A DNA stretch of 64,000 bases, from positions 88,043 through 152,042 of the forward strand of contig NZ_LFBV01000001.1 in the NCBI RefSeq assembly GCF_001905345.1. Reading direction: 5' to 3'. How positions within the stretch are numbered: the stretch's first letter is position 1; each line of letters opens with the position of its first letter. Source of the DNA: Streptomyces uncialis (GTDB lineage Bacteria > Actinomycetota > Actinomycetes > Streptomycetales > Streptomycetaceae). Positions 26,963 to 34,962 of this stretch are shown piece by piece. The notes beneath the pieces are model-generated. The model saw only the letters and a list, made by a program, of their open reading frames with translations, made no database searches and had not been told where the DNA came from. The position numbers and the translations under genes are program-made.

Positions 26963-27909
26963 GCCGGGCCGTGGAGCCAGACCCATATGTGTCCGCACCG
27001 GTACTCGCCGCGTACAGCTACTGCGAGACCGTCACCGGGCAGCAGGCCCGCAACTTCGCCTACGGCATCAGACTGCTGCCGACGGCGAAGCGGCGAGCCA
27101 TGTCCGCGCTGTACGCCTTCTCGCGGCGCGTGGACGACATCGGCGACGGCGAACTGCCCCCGGAGGTCAAGCGGACCCGGCTGGAGGAGACCCGTGAACT
27201 GCTGACCCGGGTACGGGACGGAGCCGTCGACGAGGACGACACCGACCCCGTCGCGGTCGCGCTGCGGCACACCGCCACGGTCTTCCCCGTACCGCTGGGC
27301 GGGCTCGACGAACTCATCGACGGCGTCCTCATGGACGTCCACGGCGAGAAGTACGAGACCTGGGACGACCTCAAGCGGTACTGCCGCTGTGTCGCCGGAG
27401 CCATCGGACGGCTCTCCCTCGGCGTCTTCGGCACCGAACCCGGCGCCCGCGGCACCGAACGCGCCCCCGAGTACGCGGACACCCTCGGCCTCGCGCTGCA
27501 ACTCACCAACATCCTCCGCGACGTCCGCGAGGACGCCACCGGCGGCCGGGTCTACCTGCCCGCCGACGACCTCGCCAAGTTCGGCTGCTCCGCCGGGTTC
27601 GACGGACCGCAGCCGCCCCCCGGCTCCGACTTCGCCGGTCTCGTCCACTACGAGGTCCGCCGGGCCCGCGCCCTGTTCGCCGAGGGCTACCGGCTGCTGC
27701 CGATGCTCGACCGGCGCAGCGGCGCCTGCGTCGCCGCCATGGCCGGGATCTACCGCCGTCTCCTCGACCGCATCGAACGCGAGCCGGAGGCCGTGCTGCG
27801 CGGCCGGGTCTCGCTGCCCGGACACGAGAAGGCGTACGTCGCCGTGCGCGGACTGTCCGGGCTCGACGCCCGGCACATCGCCCGGCAGAGCGTCCGGAGG
27901 CGGCCCTGA
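26959..27909 (+). CDS. hpnD: presqualene diphosphate synthase HpnD
   Basis: 316-aa squalene/phytoene synthase-fold enzyme that condenses two farnesyl diphosphates to presqualene diphosphate. Motifs: NFAYGIRLLP (family start), RRVDDIGD (about residues 53-60, first Asp-rich site), the Tyr-rich RYCRCVAGAIG, and QLTNILRDVREDA (about 182-194, second site). GGAGAGG overlaps the end of hpnC just before GTG 26959, so the pair is tightly coupled. HpnC, HpnD and HpnE together replace a eukaryotic-type squalene synthase. The stop TGA overlaps the ATG of a 58-codon ORF. Confidence 0.93.
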   Translation: MSRAVEPDPYVSAPVLAAYSYCETVTGQQARNFAYGIRLLPTAKRRAMSALYAFSRRVDDIGDGELPPEVKRTRLEETRELLTRVRDGAVDEDDTDPVAVALRHTATVFPVPLGGLDELIDGVLMDVHGEKYETWDDLKRYCRCVAGAIGRLSLGVFGTEPGARGTERAPEYADTLGLALQLTNILRDVREDATGGRVYLPADDLAKFGCSAGFDGPQPPPGSDFAGLVHYEVRRARALFAEGYRLLPMLDRRSGACVAAMAGIYRRLLDRIEREPEAVLRGRVSLPGHEKAYVAVRGLSGLDARHIARQSVRRRP

Positions 27910-28085
27910 TGAGGACACCGGCCCCCGGCGGGTCCGCCGAACCCTGCCCACCGGCCCGGTCAACCCCCGGGGCCCGCACCGGGTCTCTGACCATGACAGC
28001 GCCCGCCACCGGTCCGCGCGGGCGCACGCCCCGCGGGTCCGCCCGGCCGGTGCCGCACGACCCAGCACCCGAGGGAGCCGCGTGA
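27909..28085 (+). CDS. small coupled ORF between hpnD and hpnE (58 aa)
   Basis: Unannotated-size ORF: its ATG overlaps the hpnD stop (TGATG) and its TGA overlaps the hpnE start (GTGA), so it exactly fills the 172-base gap. The product is basic and rich in Pro, Ala, Gly, Arg and Thr, with TGSLTMTA near the middle and no membrane helix. A small hypothetical gene occupies the same place in the S. coelicolor cluster as I recall, and the SLTxTA string resembles short DUF6380-like Streptomyces proteins. It may be a real small protein, or only a translational bridge that carries ribosomes to hpnE. Confidence 0.5.
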   Translation: MRTPAPGGSAEPCPPARSTPGARTGSLTMTAPATGPRGRTPRGSARPVPHDPAPEGAA

Positions 28086-29521
28086 GCGACACCGACCTGC
28101 GGCCCACCGGGCCGGACAGTCACGCCGAGGGCCGCCCGGCACGGGCGGCCGTGGTCGTCGGCGGTGGCCTCGCCGGGGTCACCGCCGCACTGCGCCTCGC
28201 CGACGCCGGGACGGCCGTCACCCTGCTGGAGGGACGGCCCCGGCTCGGCGGCCTCGCCTTCTCCTTCCAGCGCGGCGACCTCACCGTCGACAACGGCCAG
28301 CACGTCTATCTGCGCTGCTGCACCGCCTACCGCTGGTTCCTCGACCGGATCGGCGGCACCGACCTGGCGCCGCTCCAGGACCGGCTCAGCGTCCCCGTCG
28401 TGGACGCCGCGCACCGGGTGCGCACCCGCTCCGGCGAAGGGCCCCGGCTCGGCACCCTGAGCCGTGACGCCCTGCCCGTCCCGCTGCACCTCGCGCGCGG
28501 ACTCGCCCGCTACCCGCATCTGTCGCTCGCCGAACGGGCCTCCGTCGGCCGCGCCGCCCTCGCCCTCAAGGCCCTCGACCCCGCCGACCCGGCCCTCGAC
28601 CAGGAGGACTTCGGGAGCTGGCTCGCCCGGCACGGCCAGTCCCCGCGCGCCGTCGAGGCACTGTGGGACCTGGTCGGGGTGGCCACCCTCAACGCCGTCG
28701 CCGCGGACACCTCGCTCGCCCTCGCCGCGAAGGTGTTCAGGACCGGACTGCTGGAGGAGCCCGGCGCCGCCGACATCGGCTGGGCCCGGGTCCCGCTCGG
28801 GGAACTCCACGACACCCTCGCCCGCAAGGCCCTCGACGCCGCCGGGGTACGCACCGAGGTCCGCGCCAGGGTCGCCTCCGTCTCCCGCACCGGCACCGGC
28901 CGGCTCGCCGTCGACCTGCCCGGCGAGCGGATCGAGGCCGACACCGTCGTCCTCGCCGTCGCCCAGCGCGAGGCGTACGACCTGCTGCCGCCGGGCGCGC
29001 TCGACCACCCGGAGCGGCTGCTGCGACTCGGCACCGCGCCGATCCTCAACATCCATGTCCACTACGACCGCACGGTGCTGCGGCGGCCCTTCTTCGCCGC
29101 GCTGGGCTCCCCGGTGCAGTGGGTCTTCGACCGCACCGAGGCGTCCGGGGTGACCGAGGGCCAGTACCTGGCGCTCTCCCAGTCGGCCGCCCAGGAGTAC
29201 ATCGACGAGCCCGTGGCGGTACTGCGGGAGCGTTTCCTGCCCGAGCTGGAGCGGCTGCTGCCCGCCGCGCGGGGCGCCCGGGTGCACGACTTCTTCGTCA
29301 CCAGGGAACGGACCGCGACCTTCGCGCCCGCGCCGGGCACCGCCGCCCTGCGGCCCGGCCCCCGTACCCAGGTGCCCGGTCTCCACCTCGCCGGGGCGTG
29401 GACCGCCACGGGCTGGCCCGCGACCATGGAGGGAGCCGTACGCAGTGGTGTCAGCGCCGCCGACGCGGCGCTCGGGGTCATCGGCCGGCCGCGTGATCAT
29501 CTCTTCCGGGAGACGGCATGA
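28082..29521 (+). CDS. hpnE: hydroxysqualene dehydroxylase HpnE
   Basis: 479-aa FAD-dependent amine-oxidase-like flavoprotein; characterised homologues reduce hydroxysqualene to squalene. FAD-binding VVGGGLAGVTAALRLADAG at residues ~22-40, followed by LLEGRPRLGGLAFSF; DNGQHVYLRCC is the family-typical loop; the C-terminal FAD loop is LAGAWTATGWPATMEGAVRSG. GTG 28082 stands 7-8 bases after GAGGGA and overlaps the stop of the 58-codon ORF. Its own stop overlaps an ATG (29518) in frame with the polyprenyl synthase. Confidence 0.92.
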   Translation: MSDTDLRPTGPDSHAEGRPARAAVVVGGGLAGVTAALRLADAGTAVTLLEGRPRLGGLAFSFQRGDLTVDNGQHVYLRCCTAYRWFLDRIGGTDLAPLQDRLSVPVVDAAHRVRTRSGEGPRLGTLSRDALPVPLHLARGLARYPHLSLAERASVGRAALALKALDPADPALDQEDFGSWLARHGQSPRAVEALWDLVGVATLNAVAADTSLALAAKVFRTGLLEEPGAADIGWARVPLGELHDTLARKALDAAGVRTEVRARVASVSRTGTGRLAVDLPGERIEADTVVLAVAQREAYDLLPPGALDHPERLLRLGTAPILNIHVHYDRTVLRRPFFAALGSPVQWVFDRTEASGVTEGQYLALSQSAAQEYIDEPVAVLRERFLPELERLLPAARGARVHDFFVTRERTATFAPAPGTAALRPGPRTQVPGLHLAGAWTATGWPATMEGAVRSGVSAADAALGVIGRPRDHLFRETA

Positions 29522-29583
29522 GACTCGATCACCGCGGGGCGGGCCCCCGCACCCCCTGCACCACCGCGACAAGAGGAGAGACT

Positions 29584-30651
29584 GTGCCCACTGTGCCCCC
29601 GGCCGAAACGTCCGCCGAGGCCGTGGACGTCACCGCGCTGCTGGAGCGCGGCAGGACACTGTCGACGCCCGTGCTGCGGGCCGCCGTGGACCGCCTCGCC
29701 CCGCCCATGGACACCGTCGCCGCCTACCACTTCGGCTGGATCGACGCGCTCGGCAACCCCGCCGACGGCGACGGCGGCAAGGCCGTCCGTCCCGCGCTCG
29801 CCCTGCTCTCCGCGGAGGCCGCCGGAGCCCCGCCCGAGACCGGGGTGCCCGGCGCGGTCGCCGTGGAGCTGGTGCACAACTTCTCCCTGCTGCACGACGA
29901 CCTGATGGACGGCGACGAACAGCGCCGGCACCGCGACACCGTGTGGAAGGTCCACGGCCCCGCCCAGGCCATCCTGGTGGGCGACGCCCTGTTCGCCCTC
30001 GCCGGGGAGGTGCTGCTGGAACTCGGCACCGTCGAGGCGGGACGCGCCACCCGCCGGCTCACCCGGGCCAGCCGCGCCCTCATCGACGGCCAGGCCCAGG
30101 ACATCTCCTACGAGCACCGCGAGCGGGTCACCGTCGAGGAGTGCCTGGAGATGGAGGGCAACAAGACCGGCGCCCTGCTCGCCTGCGCCTCCTCCATCGG
30201 CGCCGTCCTCGGCGGCGCCGACGACCGCACCGCCGACTCCCTGGAACGCTTCGGCCACCACCTCGGGCTCGCCTTCCAGGCGATCGACGACGTCCTCGGC
30301 ATCTGGGGCGACCCGGAGGCCACCGGCAAGCAGACCTGGAGCGATCTGCGCCAGCGCAAGAAGTCCCTGCCCGTCGTCGCCGCCCTGGCCGCGGGCGGAA
30401 GCGCGTCCGAGGAACTCGGCGAACTGCTCGCCGCCGACGCCAAGAGCAACGACTTCGACAGCTTCTCCGAGACGGAGTTCGCCGTCCGCGCCGCCCTCAT
30501 CGAGGCGGCCGGCGGCCGGGAGTGGACCAACCAGGAGGCCCGCCGCCAGCACACCGTCGCCATCGAGGCCCTGAACTCCGTGGACATGCCCGAGCGGGTA
30601 CGGGCGCAGCTCACCGCGCTCGCCGACTTCGTCGTCGTACGAAAGAGATGA
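29584..30651 (+). CDS. polyprenyl diphosphate synthase (FPP/GGPP-type)
   Basis: 355-aa trans-isoprenyl diphosphate synthase that chain-elongates IPP, most simply providing farnesyl diphosphate for HpnD. First Asp-rich motif LLHDDLMDGD (about residues 98-107), KAVRPALALL before it, Lys-Thr in EGNKTGALLA, and second motif FQAIDDVLGIWGD (about 230-242). GTG 29584 is preferred because GAGGAG lies ~6 nt upstream; an in-frame ATG at 29518 overlaps the hpnE stop and would add 22 residues lacking family character. Chain length cannot be decided from sequence alone. Confidence 0.9.
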   Translation: MPTVPPAETSAEAVDVTALLERGRTLSTPVLRAAVDRLAPPMDTVAAYHFGWIDALGNPADGDGGKAVRPALALLSAEAAGAPPETGVPGAVAVELVHNFSLLHDDLMDGDEQRRHRDTVWKVHGPAQAILVGDALFALAGEVLLELGTVEAGRATRRLTRASRALIDGQAQDISYEHRERVTVEECLEMEGNKTGALLACASSIGAVLGGADDRTADSLERFGHHLGLAFQAIDDVLGIWGDPEATGKQTWSDLRQRKKSLPVVAALAAGGSASEELGELLAADAKSNDFDSFSETEFAVRAALIEAAGGREWTNQEARRQHTVAIEALNSVDMPERVRAQLTALADFVVVRKR

Positions 30652-30755
30652 TGATCAACACTTCCATATGACTCGCAGTCGCCGGCCGGTGTCCATCCAG
30701 CGCACCGGCCGACGGCGGACCCAGCAGAAGAACCACACTGCACGAAGGGGAAGCC

Positions 30756-33017
30756 ATGACAGCGACGACCGACGGAAGCACCGGAGCGGTACCGCCCCGC
30801 GCGCCCTCGGCCCTTTCCGATCCCACCGAACCGATCCCGCAGGCGGCCGGAACCCTCGACGCCGCCCTGCGCGCCACCCGGCGCGCCACCGACTTCCTGC
30901 TCTCCCGCCAGGACCCCCAGGGCTGGTGGAAGGGCGACCTCGAAACGAACGTCACGATGGACGCCGAGGACCTCCTCCTGCGGCAGTTCCTCGGCATCCG
31001 GGACGACGCCACCACCCAGGCGTCGGCCCTGTTCATCCGGGGGAAGCAGCGGGACGACGGCACCTGGGCCACCTTCCACGGCGGCCCCGGAGACCTCTCC
31101 GCCACCATCGAGGCGTATGTCGCGCTGCGGCTCGCCGGGGACAGCCCGGACGCCCCGCACATGGCACGCGCCTCCGCCTGGATCAGGGACCGGGGAGGCA
31201 TCGCCGCCGCCCGGGTCTTCACCCGGATCTGGCTGGCCCTGTTCGGCTGGTGGAAGTGGTCCGACCTCCCCGAGGTCCCGCCCGAACTCGTCTACATGCC
31301 CTCCTGGTTCCCGCTCAACATCTACGATTTCGGATGCTGGGCCCGCCAGACCATCGTGGCGCTCACCATCGTCTCCGCGAAGCGGCCCGTACGCCCGGCG
31401 CCCTTCCCGCTCGACGAACTGCACACGGACCCCGCCGACCCCTGCCCCGCGCGGCCCCTCGCCCCGCTCACCAGCTGGGACGGGGCGTTCCAGCGGCTGG
31501 ACAAGGCGCTGCACCTGTACCGCAAGGTGGCGCCCAGGGCCGTCCGGTCGGCGGCCGTGCGGTCCGCGGCCCACTGGATCGTCGAACGTCAGGAGAACGA
31601 CGGCTGCTGGGGCGGCATCCAGCCGCCCGCCGTGTACTCGATCATCGCCCTGCACCTGCTCGGCTTCGACCTCGACCATCCCGTGCTGCGCGCCGGTCTG
31701 GAGTCCCTGGACCGGTTCGCGGTATGGCGCGAGGACGGCTCCCGGATGGTCGAGGCATGCCAGTCGCCCGTCTGGGACACCTGTCTGGCGACCATCGCGC
31801 TCGCCGACGCCGGGGTCCCCGCCGACCACCCCCAACTGGTCAAGGCCGCCGACTGGATGCTCGCGGAACAGATCGACCGGCCCGGTGACTGGTCGGTCCG
31901 CCGCCCCGATCTCGCCCCGGGCGGCTGGGCGTTCGAGTTCCATAACGACAACTACCCCGACATCGACGACACCGCCGAGGTCGTCCTCGCGCTGCGCCGG
32001 GTCCGCCACCCTGATCCCGCGCGCATGGACGCCGCCGTCGCGCGTGGTGTCACGTGGAACCTGGGGATGCAGTCCAAGGACGGCGGCTGGGGCGCCTTCG
32101 ACGTGGACAACACCAGCACCTTCCCCAACCGGCTGCCGTTCTGCGACTTCGGCAAGGTCGTCGACCCGCCCTCGGCCGATGTCACCGCCCACGTCGTGGA
32201 GATGCTGGCCTTCGAGGGGCTCGCGCACGACCCGCGTACCCGCCGGGGCATCGCCTGGCTCCTCGCGGAACAGGAGTCCTGCGGCGCGTGGTTCGGCCGC
32301 TGGGGCGTCAACTACATCTACGGCACCGGGTCGGTCGTCCCCGCGCTCACCGCCGCCGGGCTGCCCGGTACCCACCCCGCGATCCGCCGGTCCGTCGCCT
32401 GGCTGGAGTCCGTGCAGAACACCGACGGCGGCTGGGGCGAGGACCTGCGCTCCTACCACGACGGTCCGGGCTGGGGCGGACGCGGTGTCTCCACCGCCTC
32501 CCAGACGGCCTGGGCGCTGCTCGCGCTGATCGCGGCGGGGGAGCGGGACGGCGGTGCCGCCGGGCGGGGCGTCGACTGGCTCGCCCGGACCCAGCGGGAC
32601 GACGGCTCCTGGGACGAACCCCACTTCACCGGGACCGGCTTCCCGTGGGACTTCTCCATCAACTACCACCTCTACCGCCAGGTCTTCCCCCTCACGGCCC
32701 TGGGCCGCTACGTGTACGGGGAACCCTCCCCGGACCGCGTCGGCGCACCGGCCGCCAAGGGCACCGGCCAGGTACCCGCCACCCCCGGCGGCCTCACCTG
32801 CCAGGACCCCACCGGCCTCGGCGCCCATGTCCCGGCCGCCGGTACGGGCTCCCCGGCCGTCCTGAGATCCCTGACGGGCGCCCGGGACATCGGCCGGGTG
32901 ACCGTACGGGAGGTGTCGACCGTCTGGGGCGCCGGACCCGGTGTGGTGCGCGCGGCCCGCGCGCTCGCCGCCGCCGCGGCCGGACGGATCGCCGAGCGGG
33001 CCGGCAAGGGGAGCTGA
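30756..33017 (+). CDS. shc: squalene-hopene cyclase with C-terminal extension
   Basis: 753-aa class II triterpene cyclase, folding squalene to hopene/hopanol at the membrane. The protonating motif is DIDDTAE (about residues 402-408). QW repeats are numerous (for example QDPQGWWKGDLE, QENDGCWGGIQ, QSKDGGWGAFD, QNTDGGWGEDL, QRDDGSWDE). The catalytic core ends at about residue 655 (LGRYVYGEPSPD); the remaining ~95 residues are Ala/Gly/Pro/Val-rich and not part of the known fold, making it longer than the ~680 aa cyclases I know from Streptomyces. GAAGGGGAAGCC precedes ATG 30756. The stop overlaps hpnG. Confidence 0.96.
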   Translation: MTATTDGSTGAVPPRAPSALSDPTEPIPQAAGTLDAALRATRRATDFLLSRQDPQGWWKGDLETNVTMDAEDLLLRQFLGIRDDATTQASALFIRGKQRDDGTWATFHGGPGDLSATIEAYVALRLAGDSPDAPHMARASAWIRDRGGIAAARVFTRIWLALFGWWKWSDLPEVPPELVYMPSWFPLNIYDFGCWARQTIVALTIVSAKRPVRPAPFPLDELHTDPADPCPARPLAPLTSWDGAFQRLDKALHLYRKVAPRAVRSAAVRSAAHWIVERQENDGCWGGIQPPAVYSIIALHLLGFDLDHPVLRAGLESLDRFAVWREDGSRMVEACQSPVWDTCLATIALADAGVPADHPQLVKAADWMLAEQIDRPGDWSVRRPDLAPGGWAFEFHNDNYPDIDDTAEVVLALRRVRHPDPARMDAAVARGVTWNLGMQSKDGGWGAFDVDNTSTFPNRLPFCDFGKVVDPPSADVTAHVVEMLAFEGLAHDPRTRRGIAWLLAEQESCGAWFGRWGVNYIYGTGSVVPALTAAGLPGTHPAIRRSVAWLESVQNTDGGWGEDLRSYHDGPGWGGRGVSTASQTAWALLALIAAGERDGGAAGRGVDWLARTQRDDGSWDEPHFTGTGFPWDFSINYHLYRQVFPLTALGRYVYGEPSPDRVGAPAAKGTGQVPATPGGLTCQDPTGLGAHVPAAGTGSPAVLRSLTGARDIGRVTVREVSTVWGAGPGVVRAARALAAAAAGRIAERAGKGS

Positions 33018-33781
33018 TGGCCGCCACCCCGGCCGGCCCTCCCGATCCGCTCCGCCGGGCGGCCCGCCCTGAGCGGGCCGCCACCCCGCCGGACCGCCCC
33101 GCCCCGGTGACCCCGGGCACCGGGCCGGCCCCGCTGCTGATCGCCTGCGCCCTCGGCGTCGAACGGCTCGCCCTGCTGCTCGGCAGCCGCTCCGCGACCG
33201 GGCCCGTGACGGTGCTGCGCACGGGCATGGGCCCACGTGCCGCCGAACGGGCGGTGAGCCGCGCCCTGACCCGTCCGGCCCTGCGGGACGCCGCCGTCCT
33301 CGCGACCGGGTTCTGCGCGGGACTCGCACCCGGTATGCGCCCCGGGGACCTGGTGGTCGCCACCGAGACCCGGGACGGAGCGGACACCGTCCCCTGCGCC
33401 GGTACCGGACCGCTGACCGCTTCCCTGACCCGGCTGCTGCCCGGCCGGACCGTCCACACCGGCCCGCTCCTGGGCACCGACCATGTGGTCCGCGGCCCCG
33501 AGCGCGCCGCCCTGCTGGCCACCGGCGCGATCGCGGCCGACATGGAATCGGCGGTCACCCTGCGTGCCGCCGCCGTCGCGGAACTGCCCGTACCCGGCCC
33601 GGCGGACCCCGGCGGACGGACCCGTCCGGTTGCGGCCGTACGGGTGGTCGTGGACGCTCCGACACATGAACTGGTCCGAATCGGCACACTCCGCGGTGGA
33701 ATATCGGCTTTCCATGTTCTTCGTGCCGTGATCCCCGCATTCTGTGAATGGCACCGCAAGGTGATGCTCCCCTGGAGGTGA
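33017..33781 (+). CDS. hpnG: HpnG, adenosylhopane nucleosidase/phosphorylase-like
   Basis: 254-aa purine nucleoside phosphorylase-like protein. In hopanoid side-chain extension HpnG removes adenine from adenosylhopane to give ribosylhopane (phosphorylated). After a disordered Pro-rich lead of ~35 residues come CALGVERLALL, TGMGPRAAERAV, the phosphate/ribose region ATGFCAGLAPGMRPGDLVVAT and the ribose-binding Glu in AADMESAVTL. ATG 33017 shares a base with the shc stop. Consistent with its place between shc and hpnH. Confidence 0.88.
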   Translation: MAATPAGPPDPLRRAARPERAATPPDRPAPVTPGTGPAPLLIACALGVERLALLLGSRSATGPVTVLRTGMGPRAAERAVSRALTRPALRDAAVLATGFCAGLAPGMRPGDLVVATETRDGADTVPCAGTGPLTASLTRLLPGRTVHTGPLLGTDHVVRGPERAALLATGAIAADMESAVTLRAAAVAELPVPGPADPGGRTRPVAAVRVVVDAPTHELVRIGTLRGGISAFHVLRAVIPAFCEWHRKVMLPWR

Positions 33782-33786
33782 GCTGA

Positions 33787-34809
33787 ATGGCCATGCCGCT
33801 CCGTCAGTCCATCAAGGTCGCGACGTACCTTTTCGAACAGAAGCTCCGCAGGCGGGACAAGTTCCCGTTGATCGTGGAGCTGGAACCGCTCTTCGCGTGC
33901 AATCTCGCGTGCGAGGGCTGCGGCAAGATCCAGCACCCGGCAGGCGTCCTCAAGCAGCGGATGCCGGTGGCACAGGCCGTCGGCGCGGTCCTGGAATCCG
34001 GTGCCCCGATGGTCTCCATCGCGGGTGGCGAACCGCTGATGCATCCGCAGATCCACGAGATCGTGCGGCAGTTGGTGGCCCGCAGAAAGTACGTCTTCCT
34101 GTGCACCAACGCGATGCTGATGCGGAAGAAGATGGAGAAGTTCACCCCCTCGCCCTATTTCGCGTTCGCCGTGCACATCGACGGTCTGCGCGAACGGCAC
34201 GACGAATCGGTCGCCAAGGAAGGTGTGTTCGACGAGGCGGTCGCCGCCATCAAGGAGGCCAAGGAACGCGGCTTCCGGGTCACCACCAACTCCACCTTCT
34301 TCAACACGGACACCCCGCAGACCATCGTCGAGGTCCTCGACTACCTCAACGACGAGCTCCAGGTGGACGAGATGATGATCTCGCCCGCGTACGCCTACGA
34401 GAAGGCGCCCGACCAGGAACACTTCCTCGGCGTCGAACAGACCCGGGAACTCTTCCGCAAGGCGTTCGCCGGCGGCAACCGGCGCCGCTGGCGGCTCAAC
34501 CACTCGCCCCTGTTCCTCGACTTCCTGGAGGGCAAGGTCGACTTCCCCTGCACGGCCTGGGCGATCCCCAACTACTCCCTCTTCGGCTGGCAGAAGCCCT
34601 GCTACCTGATGAGCGACGGCTACGTCCCCACCTACCGCGACCTCATCGAGAAGACCGACTGGGACGCGTACGGCCGGGGCAAGGACCCGCGCTGCGCCAA
34701 CTGCATGGCGCACTGCGGCTACGAGCCCACCGCCGTCCTCGCCACCATGGGCTCCCTCAAGGAGTCGCTGCGCGCGGCCCGCGAGACCGTCTCCGGCAAC
34801 CGGGGATGA
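33787..34809 (+). CDS. hpnH: adenosyl-hopene transferase HpnH (radical SAM)
   Basis: 340-aa radical SAM enzyme that adds the 5'-deoxyadenosyl group to hopene, the committed step to extended hopanoids. The cluster motif is ACNLACEGCGK (CxxxCxxC, Cys near residues 38, 42, 45), followed by SIAGGEPLMHP. A second Cys group CANCMAHCGYEPTA lies near the C-terminus (about residues 303-316), typical of HpnH. GGAGGTGAG sits directly before ATG 33787, 5 bases after hpnG. Confidence 0.95.
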   Translation: MAMPLRQSIKVATYLFEQKLRRRDKFPLIVELEPLFACNLACEGCGKIQHPAGVLKQRMPVAQAVGAVLESGAPMVSIAGGEPLMHPQIHEIVRQLVARRKYVFLCTNAMLMRKKMEKFTPSPYFAFAVHIDGLRERHDESVAKEGVFDEAVAAIKEAKERGFRVTTNSTFFNTDTPQTIVEVLDYLNDELQVDEMMISPAYAYEKAPDQEHFLGVEQTRELFRKAFAGGNRRRWRLNHSPLFLDFLEGKVDFPCTAWAIPNYSLFGWQKPCYLMSDGYVPTYRDLIEKTDWDAYGRGKDPRCANCMAHCGYEPTAVLATMGSLKESLRAARETVSGNRG

Positions 34810-34842
34810 CACCCGCCGGCTGACGGCCGGCACCCACCGAAC

Positions 34843-34867
34843 GGGGCCGGGGCCGCACCCCGGCCCC
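34843..34867 (+). terminator. hairpin between hpnH and the aminotransferase gene
   Basis: GGGGCCGGGG (34843-34852) pairs with CCCCGGCCCC (34858-34867) over a 5-nt loop. It lies at the place where ispG-dxs stand in S. coelicolor and could attenuate the aminotransferase transcript. Confidence 0.5.
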
Positions 34868-34962
34868 GGCCCGCCAGGGGCGTCCAGGCCGGGCCCGGTC
34901 CGCCACGCCGCCGGACCCGGCCCCAGGGCACCCACCGCACCACGAGCACCAGGAACGCCCCG

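Noticed and set aside
25988..29521. Carotenoid (phytoene synthase/desaturase) cluster
   Set aside because: The two synthase-fold genes and the flavoprotein are followed by shc, hpnG and hpnH, so the hopanoid HpnC/D/E assignment explains them better.
30108..33329. 1073-codon open frame on the minus strand opposite shc and the polyprenyl synthase
   Set aside because: Mirror of strongly GC-biased real genes; it has no ribosome binding site and no recognisable domain.
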